In this document: positions 44,511-55,043 of the stretch, piece by piece
How the letters are laid out: every line of letters starts with the position of its first letter
Numbering within the stretch: the first letter of the stretch is position 1
Assembly (NCBI GenBank): GCA_039545355.1
Contig: BCJJ01000001.1
Coordinates: 2,354,570-2,418,569, forward strand
Reading direction: 5' to 3'
DNA from: Trichosporon coremiiforme
Lineage: Eukaryota > Basidiomycota > Tremellomycetes > Trichosporonales > Trichosporonaceae
Length of the DNA: 64,000 nucleotides
Program-made: the position numbers and the translations under genes
The notes under the pieces: model-generated
Told to the model about the DNA's origin: nothing
The model's input: only the letters and a program-made list of their open reading frames with translations
Databases searched by the model: none

Positions 44511-46499
44511 CTACTGAATGGTCGTCCGCTTCTCCTCGGCCTCGACCTCGATCTTGGCCTTCTCCTCTGCCGCCTCGACCTTCTCGCGCAGGATCTCGCT
44601 GTCCGTCTCGCTCTTGGTGCGCATGCGCACCTCCTTGTGCCGCTCGATGTCATTGTGCGCGCGGCCCAGGTTCATGTCCTTGATGAAGAGGGAGAGGATG
44701 AGGGCCACGCCCGTCGTGCAGATCGCAATGATCATCATGGGGCGATATGCCTCGGTGTAGGCGCGCACGACCATGTCGTGCGGCTGCTGCCGGCGGGCGA
44801 GTCGGACCGAGCCGAACACCTTGGAGCGCGCGCTATCGCTGAGTTCCGGGAGGTACTTCTCCAGGTTCTTGGGCACGTTCGTATTCCAAATGCTCGCGCT
44901 GATGCTGCCCGCGATAGAGCCGGCGAGCTGGGCAACCATGTGCAGGATCGACATGGCGCCGGCCATGTCCTTATGCGGCACGGAGGCGGGAGCAGCAACG
45001 GCAGTGGTGGTGATGATGAAGCCGGCGCCGCACGAGATCATGAGCTTGGCCATGACAAGCACGACATCCTTCTGGTTGTAAAGCGAGTAGTAGTTGAGGC
45101 CCTCTCCGATGAGGCGGATGACAAGGCCTGTCATCTGGATGTACCGGTATCGGTGGGTGAAGCGCATCAGGAGACCAGCGCACACAGCGAAGAAGCACAT
45201 GCCCATGTTGTGAATGTTGGAGAAGGTGCTGTAGTTGTATTCACTCCACGTCGGCTTGATGATGTAAATCCACGAGTTGTAGTAGGCCTCGTGCAGGCCG
45301 GTCGAGAAGAAGTGAAACGCGTCGACGGCAGTGCAAAGCAGGAAGGTCCGGTTCATCAGGCGAGCAGCCCAGATGGGGGACTTGGCGAAGAGCGTGTCCC
45401 AGATGATGAAGGCGATGAAAAGTACACCGCCGACCACATACATCGCGATGAGAGAGGGGTTGGCGTACCCGCCCTTGGCGAAGGTGGTGAGCGTCGGCGG
45501 GCAGAGGAGAAGGGCGAGGGCAAATCCGAAGAGGAGGAGACCGAAGCCGTCAAGGTCGCTCCAGAGGTCGAGGATGCGGCGCCACCACGCCTTCTTGGGC
45601 GGCGGCTCGATTCCCTCAAGAGCGTGGCGACGAGCGTAGGACGAGGAAGCGAGCGACAGGGCACCGAGCTTTTTGGCCCTTCGGTGGCCCCAGAACATGA
45701 CGAGGATGGACGGGGCGATGGCGACGGGAATAATGATGGTAAACATGCCGTAGCCCCATCGCCAAGTCTGTCCATCAATGGACGAGGTAACACGAATCCC
45801 ACTCGTGATCTTTGCTCCCAGGAAGCCGTTCATAATCCACGGCAGCGAGTAGCAGCCGAGCACGATACCACGCCACTGCAGCTGGGTCATGTCACAGATC
45901 AGGATGTGCATGATCTGGTAAATGCCCGTGCGACCAGCGGTGAAGAGGGCCTCTCCGGCTGCGACGGCAACGACCGTAGGCGCAGCAGCAACAACGACGT
46001 AGCCGAGCGTGAACAGCCCCGTCGCGACTGTGAGCGCAAGTGGGCGCGAGGCAAAGTCACAGATCTTGGAGAGGAACGGCAGCGCCACGGCGCTCATAAT
46101 GTTGTTGATGACGGCCATGAGGCCAACGACGGTGTGCTTTCCGAAAGACGACGTCGCGAAGGCACTATAGAACGACGTCGTAATCGTTGCAAGCGACCAG
46201 ACGTACGCGATGAGCGCGATCGACGTCCACAGCAGAACCAGCTTCCATCCTCTCGGAAACACAAGGTCTGGTTGTCAGTATGCCCATCAGCCGACGTGGG
46301 ACTTACACAGAGCCTCTATTTTCGTCACACCGATGTACTGCTGGAACGACCGTCTTGAGCTGTTCGACACTGTCCGCTCGAGCTTGGTATCCGACTCTGT
46401 CGACGGGCTTTCCGGGGCGAACTCGACATCGTCGACCTTTTCCGGGAGGACAGCAGACCCGGCGCCGACTTCTCTTCCGACTGACGTGACGGCGGACAT
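44511..46499 (-). CDS. Siderophore-type MFS transporter (SIT/ARN family)
   Basis: Exons 46307-46499 and 44511-46267 (39-nt intron) give 649 residues, the usual size for 14-helix siderophore transporters. Splicing creates KIEALYLVFPRGWKL, the conserved entry to helix 1. Later features are NNIMSAVALPFLSKICDF, AGRTGIYQIMHILICDMTQLQWRG, and in the last third the loop WNTNVPKNLEKYLPEL followed by a final helix. These match what I know of the ARN/Sit1 family. The expected role is proton-coupled uptake of ferric siderophores or a related metallophore. The shared upstream region carries two GATA-type sites, fitting iron control. Within the cluster it might instead re-import the cluster product. Confidence 0.82.
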
Positions 46500-47525
46500 G
46501 GTATGTGGTGGGTTGACTTTTGACTCTGGTCAGAAAAGGTTTTTTATGCAAACGGGTTGGACAGCCTTGGCTGTGGTCACGAGCTAACTCTGCATGGGTA
46601 GGCATGACAAACGGTTAAAACGGCACGGCGTCCCTTGACTCTGTCCTGTCCTGGCGCAAGACCCCGCTGGTGCCAAGCGCATGAGGGCGGTATCCGGGCC
46701 TTGCATCGGGGCCTGAGACACAGAAGAGAAAGACAAGCCAGCATACCTCAGGTCCGACGATGCATGGGAGAGAGAGGGAAGAAGGCTCAGGCCGAGAGGG
46801 GGGTCCCAACCGCGGCTCATGATTGGCCCGAGGGGTTTATCTGATAGACGGCGAGTTCCGTGTCGGCCGATATCTGATAATCCCAGGCACCGCACCCGGA
46901 GTCAACCCGCAGTCCTTGTTGCTCGCCGACATGCATGCGCCGCTCCTGCTGTCGCCCTCGGCGAGCAAAGTCCAGGGTGCACGGCGCCCGTCGCGGCGAA
47001 TGCAATCCACATGCAAGCGCACGGTCGCGTAAGACAAGAAGAACGGCCAACTTGGCCGAATGTGCTGTCGAAAACGGTGCCAAGAACTGTCGGCCGGGGC
47101 GGGCTTGGCGTCTTTTCAGAGGTGACTCAAAAAGGCGTTGTCACAGGACGGCCATGGTCCAGGTTCCCGCCAGACCTGTCATCTCCTTACACACAGCAAT
47201 GTCACCATGCCCGGTCAAGGAGAGCCTCTAGCGCCACGCCTTGGCGCGAAGAGACCGCATCCCCTGGGACTGTCTGGGCAGCCGGGGCTGACTATGGGAA
47301 TAGTCCTCGGGAACATCCTTGGGACCTGGCTGCTTGTCCCTACAGTCGTACGCGAGAAACTCTGAGCCAACCGACGAGCAGACAAATCAGCGCTCAGACC
47401 CGCCCCGGAACGCCGGGACGGTACGCGCCGGCGCTTGGCCGGTGCATTTATCAGATAACTCGTCCCGCTCACACTTTTTCTTCTTTCTTTCTCTCCATCT
47501 CATCTCTTCGCAAAACATTACCGCA
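46500..47525. promoter_or_regulatory. Divergent promoter region with GATA-type iron sites
   Basis: Separates the divergent siderophore-type transporter and eight-cysteine secreted gene. ATCTGATAA at 46872-46880 and ATCAGATAA at 47450-47458 match the ATCWGATAA consensus of SreA/Fep1-type iron-responsive repressors exactly; ATCTGATAG at 46839-46847 is a near match. The 47450 site is only 68 nt upstream of the secreted gene. No additional gene recognised. Confidence 0.5.
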
Positions 47526-48298
47526 ATGCGCACTTCTGCCGTCCTCTTCACCGCTGCCATCGGTAAGTCCCATGCTGTGGAAGACACGATCGCGAAGTAG
47601 CGCTGACAGACCAAGCCGCCTCGGCTTCCGCCTCGAGCATCCTGATCCCGCGCCAGGACTGGCTCAAGAACTGCGAGGACGAGTGCAACCCGATCGCCGA
47701 CTGGGCGCTTGGCTGCCGCACCGACACTGTCGGCTGCATGGAGCAGTGCACGTCCGAGCTCCTCCAGCAGGCTGACAAGTGCGGCGTCTGTGTGCAGGAG
47801 AAGAACCCCGACTTCGGCAACACCGTCCAGCAGTACGTCGGCATGAGCAAGCAGATGTGCGGCAAGGAGGGCGTCACTACCGAGGGCGACTCTTCCGAGG
47901 GCTCCGACTCGGCCGCGACCCAGCCTTCCGCCTCTGCTTCGCCTGCTGGCGAGGCTTCCGCTTCGGCCACCCCCGAGGCTTCTGCCTCGCCCTCCGCCTC
48001 TGCTCAGGCCGGTGAGGCTTCCGCCGAGTCTGCCTCGGCTTCTGACGTCGTCGCCTCCGCCTCCACCCAGGCCGCTGAGGCCTCCAAGTCGGCTGAGGTC
48101 TCCAAGTCTGCCGAGGGCTCCAAGTCCGCCGCGCCCTCCGGCTCCGCCACCCCCTCGGCCTCCAAGGTCTCCTCCGCTCCCTCGGGCGCTTCGTCCTCGG
48201 CCGCTGCCGCCGCCTCCTCTACTCCCGCCTCCGGCGCCGGCACTCTCGGCTTCTCGGCCGCTGCCGTCATCGCCGCCGTCTTCGCTGCTGTCTTCTAA
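47526..48298 (+). CDS. Eight-cysteine, Ser/Ala-rich GPI-type cell wall protein
   Basis: Exons 47526-47562 and 47616-48298 give 239 residues. The signal peptide MRTSAVLFTAAIAASASASS is split by the 53-nt intron after residue 12. The ~85-residue mature domain holds eight cysteines in a compact pattern (NCEDEC, LGC, VGCMEQC, KCGVC, QMC). It is followed by a ~120-residue Ser/Ala/Lys-rich stalk and a hydrophobic C-terminus (GTLGFSAAAVIAAVFAAVF) typical of a GPI anchor signal. The cysteine count recalls CFEM haem-binding proteins, but the CFEM spacing with its DxxC is not evident, so this is only a loose analogy. Divergent from the siderophore-type transporter and sharing its GATA sites, it may function at the wall in iron acquisition. 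Confidence 0.72.
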
Positions 48299-48721
48299 GT
48301 TCTTGGGTGTCTGTAGCTCTTAATGAATAACGAATAATGCGTGCGAATCGAGTTGCAGAGATGACAAGATGGGCATTCCGCAACTTGGATCGTGGCTGAC
48401 AGCATCTGGAGACATGGAGCCACCCCCACTCCATTGGATGGCCGGGCCGCGGGCCGGAAAGTCTGCGAGTTGCTCTCGGGTGGTCTCGAACGGCAGACTC
48501 AAGGGCCGCGGTCAATTCCTCGGCGTCAGGGACGTCGGCCCAGGCACAACCCCTGCAAGCTGGCGTCGTATACCGAACGACGAGTGACTCGATGCGACGA
48601 AATCCGACATGTCGGCTCTCTGGTGCACGGGACAGGAGAGGCTTCAGCTTCGGGATGAGTCAACTTGCATGGCTCGGACCTAGAGTCACAGTTTTGTCTG
48701 ATAGGTGCGTTATCTGATACG
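48299..48721. other. Convergent intergenic region
   Basis: Holds the 3' ends of the GPI-type gene and the glycosyltransferase. No gene recognised. Confidence 0.4.
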
Positions 48722-49983
48722 CTACTTGAAGGTAGTCTCGATCCACTCGTCCCAGTTCGCCTGGCTCTGCCCCTGGGCCGCCTTCACCTTCTCGGCCAGA
48801 CGCTCAGCGTTCTCCGTCTCCTTCGCCCATCCCCCCTTGGCCCAATCCTTGATACCTTCCGGTCCGCCCTTCCGCCCTGTGCCGTATTTCTCCTCAACGA
48901 CACGCGCGTTTAGCCACTGTTCAGCGTGCGCAGGCTTGAGGAGCATGGGCACGCCGCCAGCGACAGCTTCGAGGACGCTGTTCCAGCCGCCATGGTTGTA
49001 GAACAATCCTATGGCGGGATGCTGCAGAGCCGCAGCCTGGGGGAGCCAGCGCCGAGTAATGCCGTTGGGCAGGGGGTCGACTTCGGCGCTCATGATCCAG
49101 ATGAAGGGCACGCCAGTGTCCATCAGAACCGAGTGGATCTGCTCCATGAGCGCGTCGTCGCGCACGCTCAGAGTGCCGAAGGCGATGTACACGACCGACC
49201 TGGGCTGATGGCCGTCGAGAAACGACGCAATGTCGTCCGGCAACTCGGTGGGTGAGTGCAGGAACAAGGGGCCGATGGGGGATCCGAGCTCGGAATCGCT
49301 GAGCTCGTCTAGACCCGGGATCGCATTGGCGAGCATGGCGCCGCTATCCTTCACGAGTAGAGCGAAGCCGCTCGCGAGCCAAACTGTAGGACCGGAAGGC
49401 GTGATGCCCTTCTCGCCAAAGACGGCGATGACGTCCTCGGCCCCGACGTGCATGTATCCCTTCACGTCCAGGCCGTCGGTGCACAGCTGCTCGTCGGGAT
49501 CCTTGCCTACTGCAGCAGCAGCGACGCGCAGAGTAACCGCCGCACCGATGGGGGACACGTCGACGAGGGTCGTCCAGTGCATGCCCAGCTTTTTTGCAAT
49601 GGGCGGGCCGAAGAAGATGAACGGCGACGCGATGACGGCACTCGCACCCTCGGACGCCAGACGTTCAAGCTCGGCGGAGGCGGGACCGATCATCTGCTGG
49701 TACAGCGGCATGACGGCGTGGGGACCCTTGGCGTAGTCCTCGTACGTGACACCGGTGGAGGGCAGGGGGATGAAGGTCAGGTCAGGGTGTGAGATGACCG
49801 GCGCGCGCTTGAGAAAGACGTCGGAGGCGAGGAAGGTCGCCTTGATGCCGGACTGGGCGGCCCAGTGAGCCAGGTGTAGGAGGGGAATGACGTGCCCCAT
49901 GCCTGGAGCGGCGACAAAGACTGGTGGTGTCAGCGGAGTCCCGGGGTGTGCTCACCTGCATGCTTGAGCTTGTCCTGTGTCAT
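48722..49983 (-). CDS. UDP-glycosyltransferase
   Basis: Exons 49956-49983 (28 nt) and 48722-49920 give 408 residues; the 35-nt intron restores AVFVAAPGMGHVIPLLHLA, the N-terminal GT1 motif. The C-terminal half has SVVYIAFGTLSV, RRWLPQAAALQHPAIGLFYNHGGWNSVLEAVAGG (beginning of the UGT signature) and VPMLLKPAHAEQWLNAR, i.e. the nucleotide-sugar site with its HGGWNS and E-Q residues. This is a GT-B fold enzyme that transfers sugar from UDP-sugar to a small acceptor. It is shorter than many GT1 enzymes (~450-500). The promoter has two overlapping copies of TCGGAGACTT at 50065-50083. Its position next to the isocyanide synthase suggests glycosylation of the cluster product. Confidence 0.85.
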
Positions 49984-50064
49984 GGCGGTGTTCGTGGGTG
50001 GCTTGGTGAGTATTGAGGCTCTGTGTTTTATGGTATGGGCCGGAGGGCTGTGTGCTCGGGTGGC

Positions 50065-50083
50065 TCGGAGACTTCGGAGACTT
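50065..50083 (-). promoter_or_regulatory. Tandem copies of the shared cluster promoter motif
   Basis: TCGGAGACTT occurs at 50065-50074 and again at 50074-50083, 82-100 nt upstream of the glycosyltransferase start codon. The complement AAGTCTCCGA is found in the other cluster promoters. Confidence 0.5.
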
Positions 50084-50234
50084 TATACTTTCGTGACATT
50101 CACAGAGGCTACTGAAGACTACCAACGTCCGAATCGTTTTCGCACCGCCACGAGAGATTCGAAGGGCACTTGGTGTGTGAAGTATGCACATCGGAAAGAA
50201 ATCTTACAACGTCGTGGGGGTGTGGAGAGGATGA

Positions 50235-51483
50235 CTACAACACGAGACGGAAGTATGCGCCCTCTCCCCTCTCGGTGGGGCGGACGAAGCGTACCTGGTG
50301 CTCGGTCGTCTCGAGGTTGCGCAGCATGTACCGCTTTAGCATGACGTAGCCGCCTTTGGGGAGCTGGAGCACTACGTTGTGCCAGGGAGTTGGGATGTGG
50401 AACAGTTGCGCCTCGACGGGGGCGCCGAGTCCGGAGCGGAACGAGGGGTGCACGAGCGAGATGGGGAACTTGGGACCGGCGTTGTCGTGCCTGGCTGTCA
50501 GCGGTGATATGATGGGTGTGGTGGACTCACGGATGGATGCTGAGACGCACAGCGGTGGGGAAGCAGATTTCGACGAGACGCGAGTACGCTTCGTTGCGAA
50601 GGATCATGAGCTTGGCGGTCGACCAGGCGACACGCTTGCGCTTGCTTTGGCTCATCGCCTTCATTGAAGGATGCTGCAGCGTGTCCTCAAAGACGAAGCG
50701 GCTGAAGCCGCGGCACAGTCCGAGCAGTGCTTTATCGTTTGCAAGGCGCTCGTCGATGGTGGCCGGAGGCTGGCCGTACAGCTCGAGCAGGGTGGCGCGG
50801 GCGGCGTCGGCTTCAGCAGTGTGCTTCGTGGCCATGGGTCCTGTGGTCGGAGTGTTGCCAGGCGGTGCGTCGGGTATATGCGCAATGAGCTCGTCGAGAC
50901 CGGCAAACAGGACACGAGCGTCGATGCCGGCAGCCATGTCCTTCAGAGCGGCGTTGTACTCGTCGACAGCGCAGTCGTCGGTGCCGACGAGATCCGAGAA
51001 GACGTGGCCGTCTGAGACGACGCGCACAAGAACGCCGGGGGAGTAGAAGGAGGCGACATCGTCGGAGAAGAGCTTGAGGGTGCGCAGGGCGAGCTCCTCG
51101 CCCTTGTCGGGAAGGGCGCCGGAGACCTTGTTGAGGTTGCTCGACTTGCAAGGGAAGGCGGGCAGGACAAACTCGACTGCCTTGCCTGCCGTCACGAAGG
51201 CAGCCGTGGTCTTGGTGAATGCGGCACGGCCCTCGGTGGCCCAGCGGCAGCCCTCGGGGGTGAACTTGAGATGGCGCTCGTAGGCGTCGACGATGGAGGC
51301 GGTCAGGCGCTCGGTGAGGGCTTCGGTAACCTTGGAAGCGGCGGCGGGAGAGATGAGACTGTCTGTGGAGACATTGGCGGGAACACTAAGGGTGGGGAGA
51401 GAGGGGCGCCGGAGCCCGAGGATCGAGTCCATGGAACGACGGATGTCGGGATCGACGTCGACGGCCGCGGGGGTTCTCAACAT
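50235..51483 (-). CDS. Isocyanide synthase-like protein (Dit1/PvcA family)
   Basis: Exons 50531-51483 and 50235-50490 (40-nt intron) give 402 residues. The central block FVLPAFPCKSSNLNKVSG, then LPDKGEELALRTL, VLVRVVSDGHVFSDLVGTDD and VDEYNAALKDM is the pattern I know from the Dit1/PvcA family. Its members condense an aromatic or other amino acid amine with a sugar-phosphate carbon to make an isocyanide or N-formyl product. The C-terminal part with FPISLVHPSF and TPWHNVVLQL continues the family. In yeast Dit1 starts dityrosine synthesis; in moulds similar enzymes make xanthocillin-type or fatty isocyanides, some of which bind copper. The start at 51483 is the first ATG; the frame opens slightly earlier without one. 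A partial motif match (TGTCCGAA) lies ~275 nt upstream. Confidence 0.8.
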
Positions 51484-51976
51484 GGTGATCGCAAGAAGAG
51501 GGTGGGAGTTCAAGTCAAAGGCTCGCCATTGCGTCCTTTTAGTAGCCTGAGCTCGAAGCGAGTGGCAATGAGGCTGACGGTCTGCCCATGACTGACGGAA
51601 TGGTGGCGGTGCGGAGCGACATTGCCACCTCGCGCTAAAACTCGCCGCGAATCACAAAGTCACCGAACACGCACCGTCTGTGATCGGCGGTCTCGTCAGC
51701 CCGTCAAATTTCGGCGCGTCATCTCCGTACACCGCCTCCGTGCACGGGCATGTGAGGCTGTCCGAACGTATACATGGCGGCCGCTCTAGGCGTACACAAC
51801 TCCCTCCGCGCTTCGTCCGTAGCAAGTCACAACAATAGCCAACAGGGGTGTGGGAGGCGAACGCTCAGCCCTGACTCGAGGATCGCAGACAGACTCATAC
51901 CATGATGCTCATCGCGGCTAATGTCCCTCCACACTTGTCACGCTTTCAACAGTGCATGGCACTAGATAAAAACATT
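51484..51976. promoter_or_regulatory. Isocyanide synthase promoter region
   Basis: The 493-nt stretch before the isocyanide synthase start. CTGTCCGAA at 51758-51766 matches only the core of the cluster motif, so this gene may be driven by a weaker or different site. No extra gene recognised. Confidence 0.35.
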
Positions 51977-52901
51977 CTACTGAGGCTTCTGACCGACGGC
52001 GGTGTGGAAGTTGTGGAACCCCTCGATGCCATCGCAGTCCGCCATAACCTTGCGGCCCCACTCCACGACCTCCTCGGCAGTCATGTCCCAGCTCTGTGCA
52101 AGAACAGGCGCGAGAGTGGTGATGAGCGCCTGGTAGTCGGCATTCATGTGAGCGCCAACAGGTCCGACCTTGGAGTTCATCGGCGCCGACTTGGCTTTGT
52201 TGTCGATGTTGGTAAGCCCAGCAGCGGCCATGAAATCGTGCAACTTCGGGCCGGCGTTAGGCTCGCCGCCGCGCTTCTCGAGGGAGCCGCGCATGCCGCG
52301 CTTGTTCCAGTCGGCGATGGCATCGGTGATGCCCCGCTCGGAGCGGAGCGTGCCGTCAGGCTCGACCATCTGGACCCAGCCTCCGGGACGAGTGATGCGC
52401 GCGAGCTCCTTGGCGGCCACGGGCCATTCGGCAACCTTGAGCGCGCCAGTGAAGAAGCGCATGTGCACGAGGTCGAAGGTGTTGTCCTCGAAGGGTAAAC
52501 CCTTGAGAATGTCGCCGTGCACGAACTTGACGTCGGCGTCTGAGGGCTTGAACGTGTCGGCGAAGTCGGTGGCGTACGCCTCCACCTCGGGGTGCTCGGT
52601 CTTGACTTGCTTGATCCAGGAGCCCGGGCCGCAGCCGACGTCGAGCACCTTGGTGCCCTTCTTGAACTCAATGGGAGCGGAGACGGTGCCGCCGAAGAGA
52701 AGGCCGATGAGACGGTGCTGGGCTTCGAGACGGTCGAACTCCTGGCCATCGGCGGGAAGGGCGTAGATGCTCTGGGTGTCAGGGATGTTGCTGGGAAGGG
52801 CGGCAACTCACCTCAAACTTTGAGTGGTACTGGCGCGACTCGGTGCCCGGAACGAGCCTGAGACCGGTAGCGATGTTTCCGTCAGCAGCGGGGAGAACCA
52901 T
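51977..52901 (-). CDS. SAM-dependent class I methyltransferase
   Basis: Exons 52812-52901 and 51977-52771 (40-nt intron) give 294 residues. Motif I is VLDVGCGPGSW, an exact glycine-rich SAM-binding loop. The acidic end of strand 2 is YATDFAD, motif II/III lies around FVHGDILKGLPFEDNTFDLVHMRFF, and the post-motif is ITRPGGWVQMVEPDG. The substrate is unknown; small-molecule methylation is likely, given that it lies between the isocyanide synthase and two transporters on the same strand. A regulatory methyltransferase of LaeA type is an alternative. Its promoter holds the richest set of the shared motif (53029-53114). Confidence 0.83.
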
Positions 52902-53028
52902 GATGCTAGAGTTGGAGTGCTGGGTGTTCGAGGATCATGAAGTGGTCAGCGCCGTTGTGAATGCAGCCCCCGATGCTTTAAACGGCTGGTGACTCAGGGT
53001 CTCGGTGACTTGATAGCGACTCGGAATC

Positions 53029-53114
53029 TCGGAGACTTCTTCCGGAGCCTTTTCACAAGTCTCCGAATCTGCTTCTCGCTCTGCAACTGCACCGGAGCGT
53101 TCACAAGTGTCCGA
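53029..53114 (-). promoter_or_regulatory. Cluster motif array in the methyltransferase promoter
   Basis: TCGGAGACTT at 53029-53038, AAGTCTCCGA at 53057-53066 and AAGTGTCCGA at 53105-53114 occur within 90 nt, the first two as an inverted pair. A near copy, CTCGGTGACTT, begins at 53001. They lie ~130-215 nt upstream of the methyltransferase start. Confidence 0.55.
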
Positions 53115-53166
53115 GAGATGCATGCAGCGCGACTACGGCACGATAGAGATGCGGAGGTATGGACAT

Positions 53167-54882
53167 TCAGTCGCAGGCGTCGGGGTGTCGCTCGGCTTCG
53201 GCGACTTCCTCGCGCCGGATGACCGCGACGCCCTCCTTGTCGTTAACCAGCCAGACGAGCGAAAACGAAATAATGAAGAAGACGAGCGAGATGACCGCGG
53301 GGAGGCGCACGTTGTTGGTTGCCGAGACAATCGGAGCGTTGGCAATCTGCGGGATCCACGTCGTACCGCACGACAGCACGAGCTGGAAGCCGAAATACTG
53401 GATCTCGTTGCCGCGCGGGAACATCTCAGAGAACAGCACGCGGAACAGCGGCGAGATGATCGAGCCAGCCAGGTTCATGATGACCTGGAACACATAGAAC
53501 TCTGCACGGTGCTTGTATCCAACCTTGGACGACGGGCTCATGCCGAGACAGCACCAGAACGTTGTGAAGATGGTGAGGCTGTATGCGATCAGTGCCCACT
53601 GGCGGAGCGACAAGCGCGAATACGGGAAGATGTACATGAAGATGAGCGAGCCGACGATTGAGGTTGCGGTGCCGGTGATTGAGTATGCGGTGTACTCGGT
53701 CATGCTTGGTCGCGCATTGAGGTTGAACAGTGTGCCGATGACCGAGCCGTAGGCGAAGTGCGAGTCATTGTAGATGACGTAGCTGATCAGGAAGAGCATC
53801 GCGTTGCGGTACCTGCTGAGACCGTGCCAAAGCTCGATGAACGTCCGGATCGGCAGCATCCAGAAACTGCCATTGTAGGGCTTGCTGCCTGGCGAGGGGA
53901 GGAAGCGCCAACCGAGAAGCGCACAGATGATGCAGATGCCCCCAGCAGCAGTCGACATGTACATGCCGGCATTGCGTGCGGCGGTGGCTCCAGCGTACGA
54001 GATACCGATGGTGATGCAGTAGAAGATGACTGTCGCCACGTTCATGGAGACACCACCCCAGACGGACATTTTAAGACCCTCCCTCTCGCGCTTGGCCCTG
54101 AGTGCCTCACCCTCGACGTCGTCGGTCTTGGCTAAGGCGTCGACCTTGGCCTGAGTGCTGAGCTCGTCGATGGGTGCAGCCGCATACATGGTGTATGGGA
54201 TAAAAATGTTCATCCACGCCATGGCGAGATAGCCGGTGATGCTGAAGATGGTGTACAAGGCGATGAGGGCGGTGTAGTTGGCGTATGTGTAGGCGGTGAG
54301 GCCTGCTGCCGGGAGACAGAGAGCGCCGTACAGCACGAGCATGAAAATGTACTGCTCTCGCTTGTAGGCTGCCGTCAGCAATGTGTTAACCTGGTAGCTC
54401 ACAGAAGTGGTCGCCCCAGCCCGAAATGAGGAGGGTAAGCACGCCGCTGACGCCGTAGGCGATGGCGTTGAGATACAGCAGGAGACTGGTGAGGTTGAGG
54501 TCACCCTTGCCGAACGGAACGCGGCACGGAGCACCCTTGTCAGGACAGCCGGAGCCCTTCGGTTGACCGGGGTGGTGGCCGACTGCCATGAAGGCGATGG
54601 TCTGGATTTGGAACGAGACATAGACAATGTGGGCGCCGAAGGCGGGGCCGATCTATGGTCAGCGGTGCCGAAATGCATGCTCACTCCGAAGGTAGTGACG
54701 GCGTAGGCGAGGTTGTATCGCTTGAGCAGCTTCTGGGGCACTGGCTTGTGGTGCGGTTCAATCGGCTCGATGAGTTGGGCGTCTTTAGTGTCCGACTCGT
54801 TCGGCACAGCCTTGGCGAGAGACGAGGTGCTCTCGTAGGACGGGTGCTGGGCAAGGACGGGGGCGTCTTCGACTGGGGCCAT
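53167..54882 (-). CDS. Atg22-like MFS transporter
   Basis: Exons 54685-54882, 54403-54652 and 53167-54368, with introns of 32 and 34 nt, give 549 residues. About twelve hydrophobic segments are visible. The middle block KPYNGSFWMLPIRTFIELWH, then NAMLFLISYVIYNDSHFAYG resembles the Atg22 family, whose yeast member exports amino acids from the vacuole. A loop with four cysteines or prolines (GSGCPDKGAPCRVPFG) is unusual. The start at 54882 has a good context (ACAATGG); an upstream in-frame ATG at 54921 would add 13 residues. It is divergent from the ABC transporter with a 161-nt shared promoter, which suggests co-expression. A role in moving an amino-acid-derived product or precursor is inferred. 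Confidence 0.68.
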   Translation of the reverse strand: MAPVEDAPVLAQHPSYESTSSLAKAVPNESDTKDAQLIEPIEPHHKPVPQKLLKRYNLAYAVTTFGVSMHFGTADHRSAPPSAPTLSMSRSKSRPSPSWQSATTPVNRRAPAVLTRVLRAAFRSARVTSTSPVSCCISTPSPTASAACLPSSFRAGATTSVSYQVNTLLTAAYKREQYIFMLVLYGALCLPAAGLTAYTYANYTALIALYTIFSITGYLAMAWMNIFIPYTMYAAAPIDELSTQAKVDALAKTDDVEGEALRAKREREGLKMSVWGGVSMNVATVIFYCITIGISYAGATAARNAGMYMSTAAGGICIICALLGWRFLPSPGSKPYNGSFWMLPIRTFIELWHGLSRYRNAMLFLISYVIYNDSHFAYGSVIGTLFNLNARPSMTEYTAYSITGTATSIVGSLIFMYIFPYSRLSLRQWALIAYSLTIFTTFWCCLGMSPSSKVGYKHRAEFYVFQVIMNLAGSIISPLFRVLFSEMFPRGNEIQYFGFQLVLSCGTTWIPQIANAPIVSATNNVRLPAVISLVFFIISFSLVWLVNDKEGVAVIRREEVAEAERHPDACD

Positions 54883-55043
54883 TGTGGGTTGTTTCGGGGG
54901 TTGCTTGGGAGAGAACAGCATGCATGGTCACTCTTATGTGCTCCGAGAGGGGCCTCGGAGACATTGTCAAAAGTGTCCGAAGGTGATTGCGTTAAAACAA
55001 CTGGCACATACCACGTCCTGCCCGCGCTAACCCTACCCACATA
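54883..55043. promoter_or_regulatory. Compact bidirectional promoter (Atg22-like / ABC)
   Basis: Only 161 nt separate the two divergent starts. TCGGAGACAT at 54955-54964 (one mismatch) and AAGTGTCCGA at 54971-54980 are copies of the shared cluster motif lying near the midpoint, so one site could drive both transporters. Confidence 0.6.

Noticed and set aside
44403..46358. A 651-residue open frame on the plus strand
   Set aside because: It is antisense to the siderophore-type transporter, shows no hydrophobic or motif structure, and is rich in His/Arg/Gly as expected for a GC-rich shadow frame.
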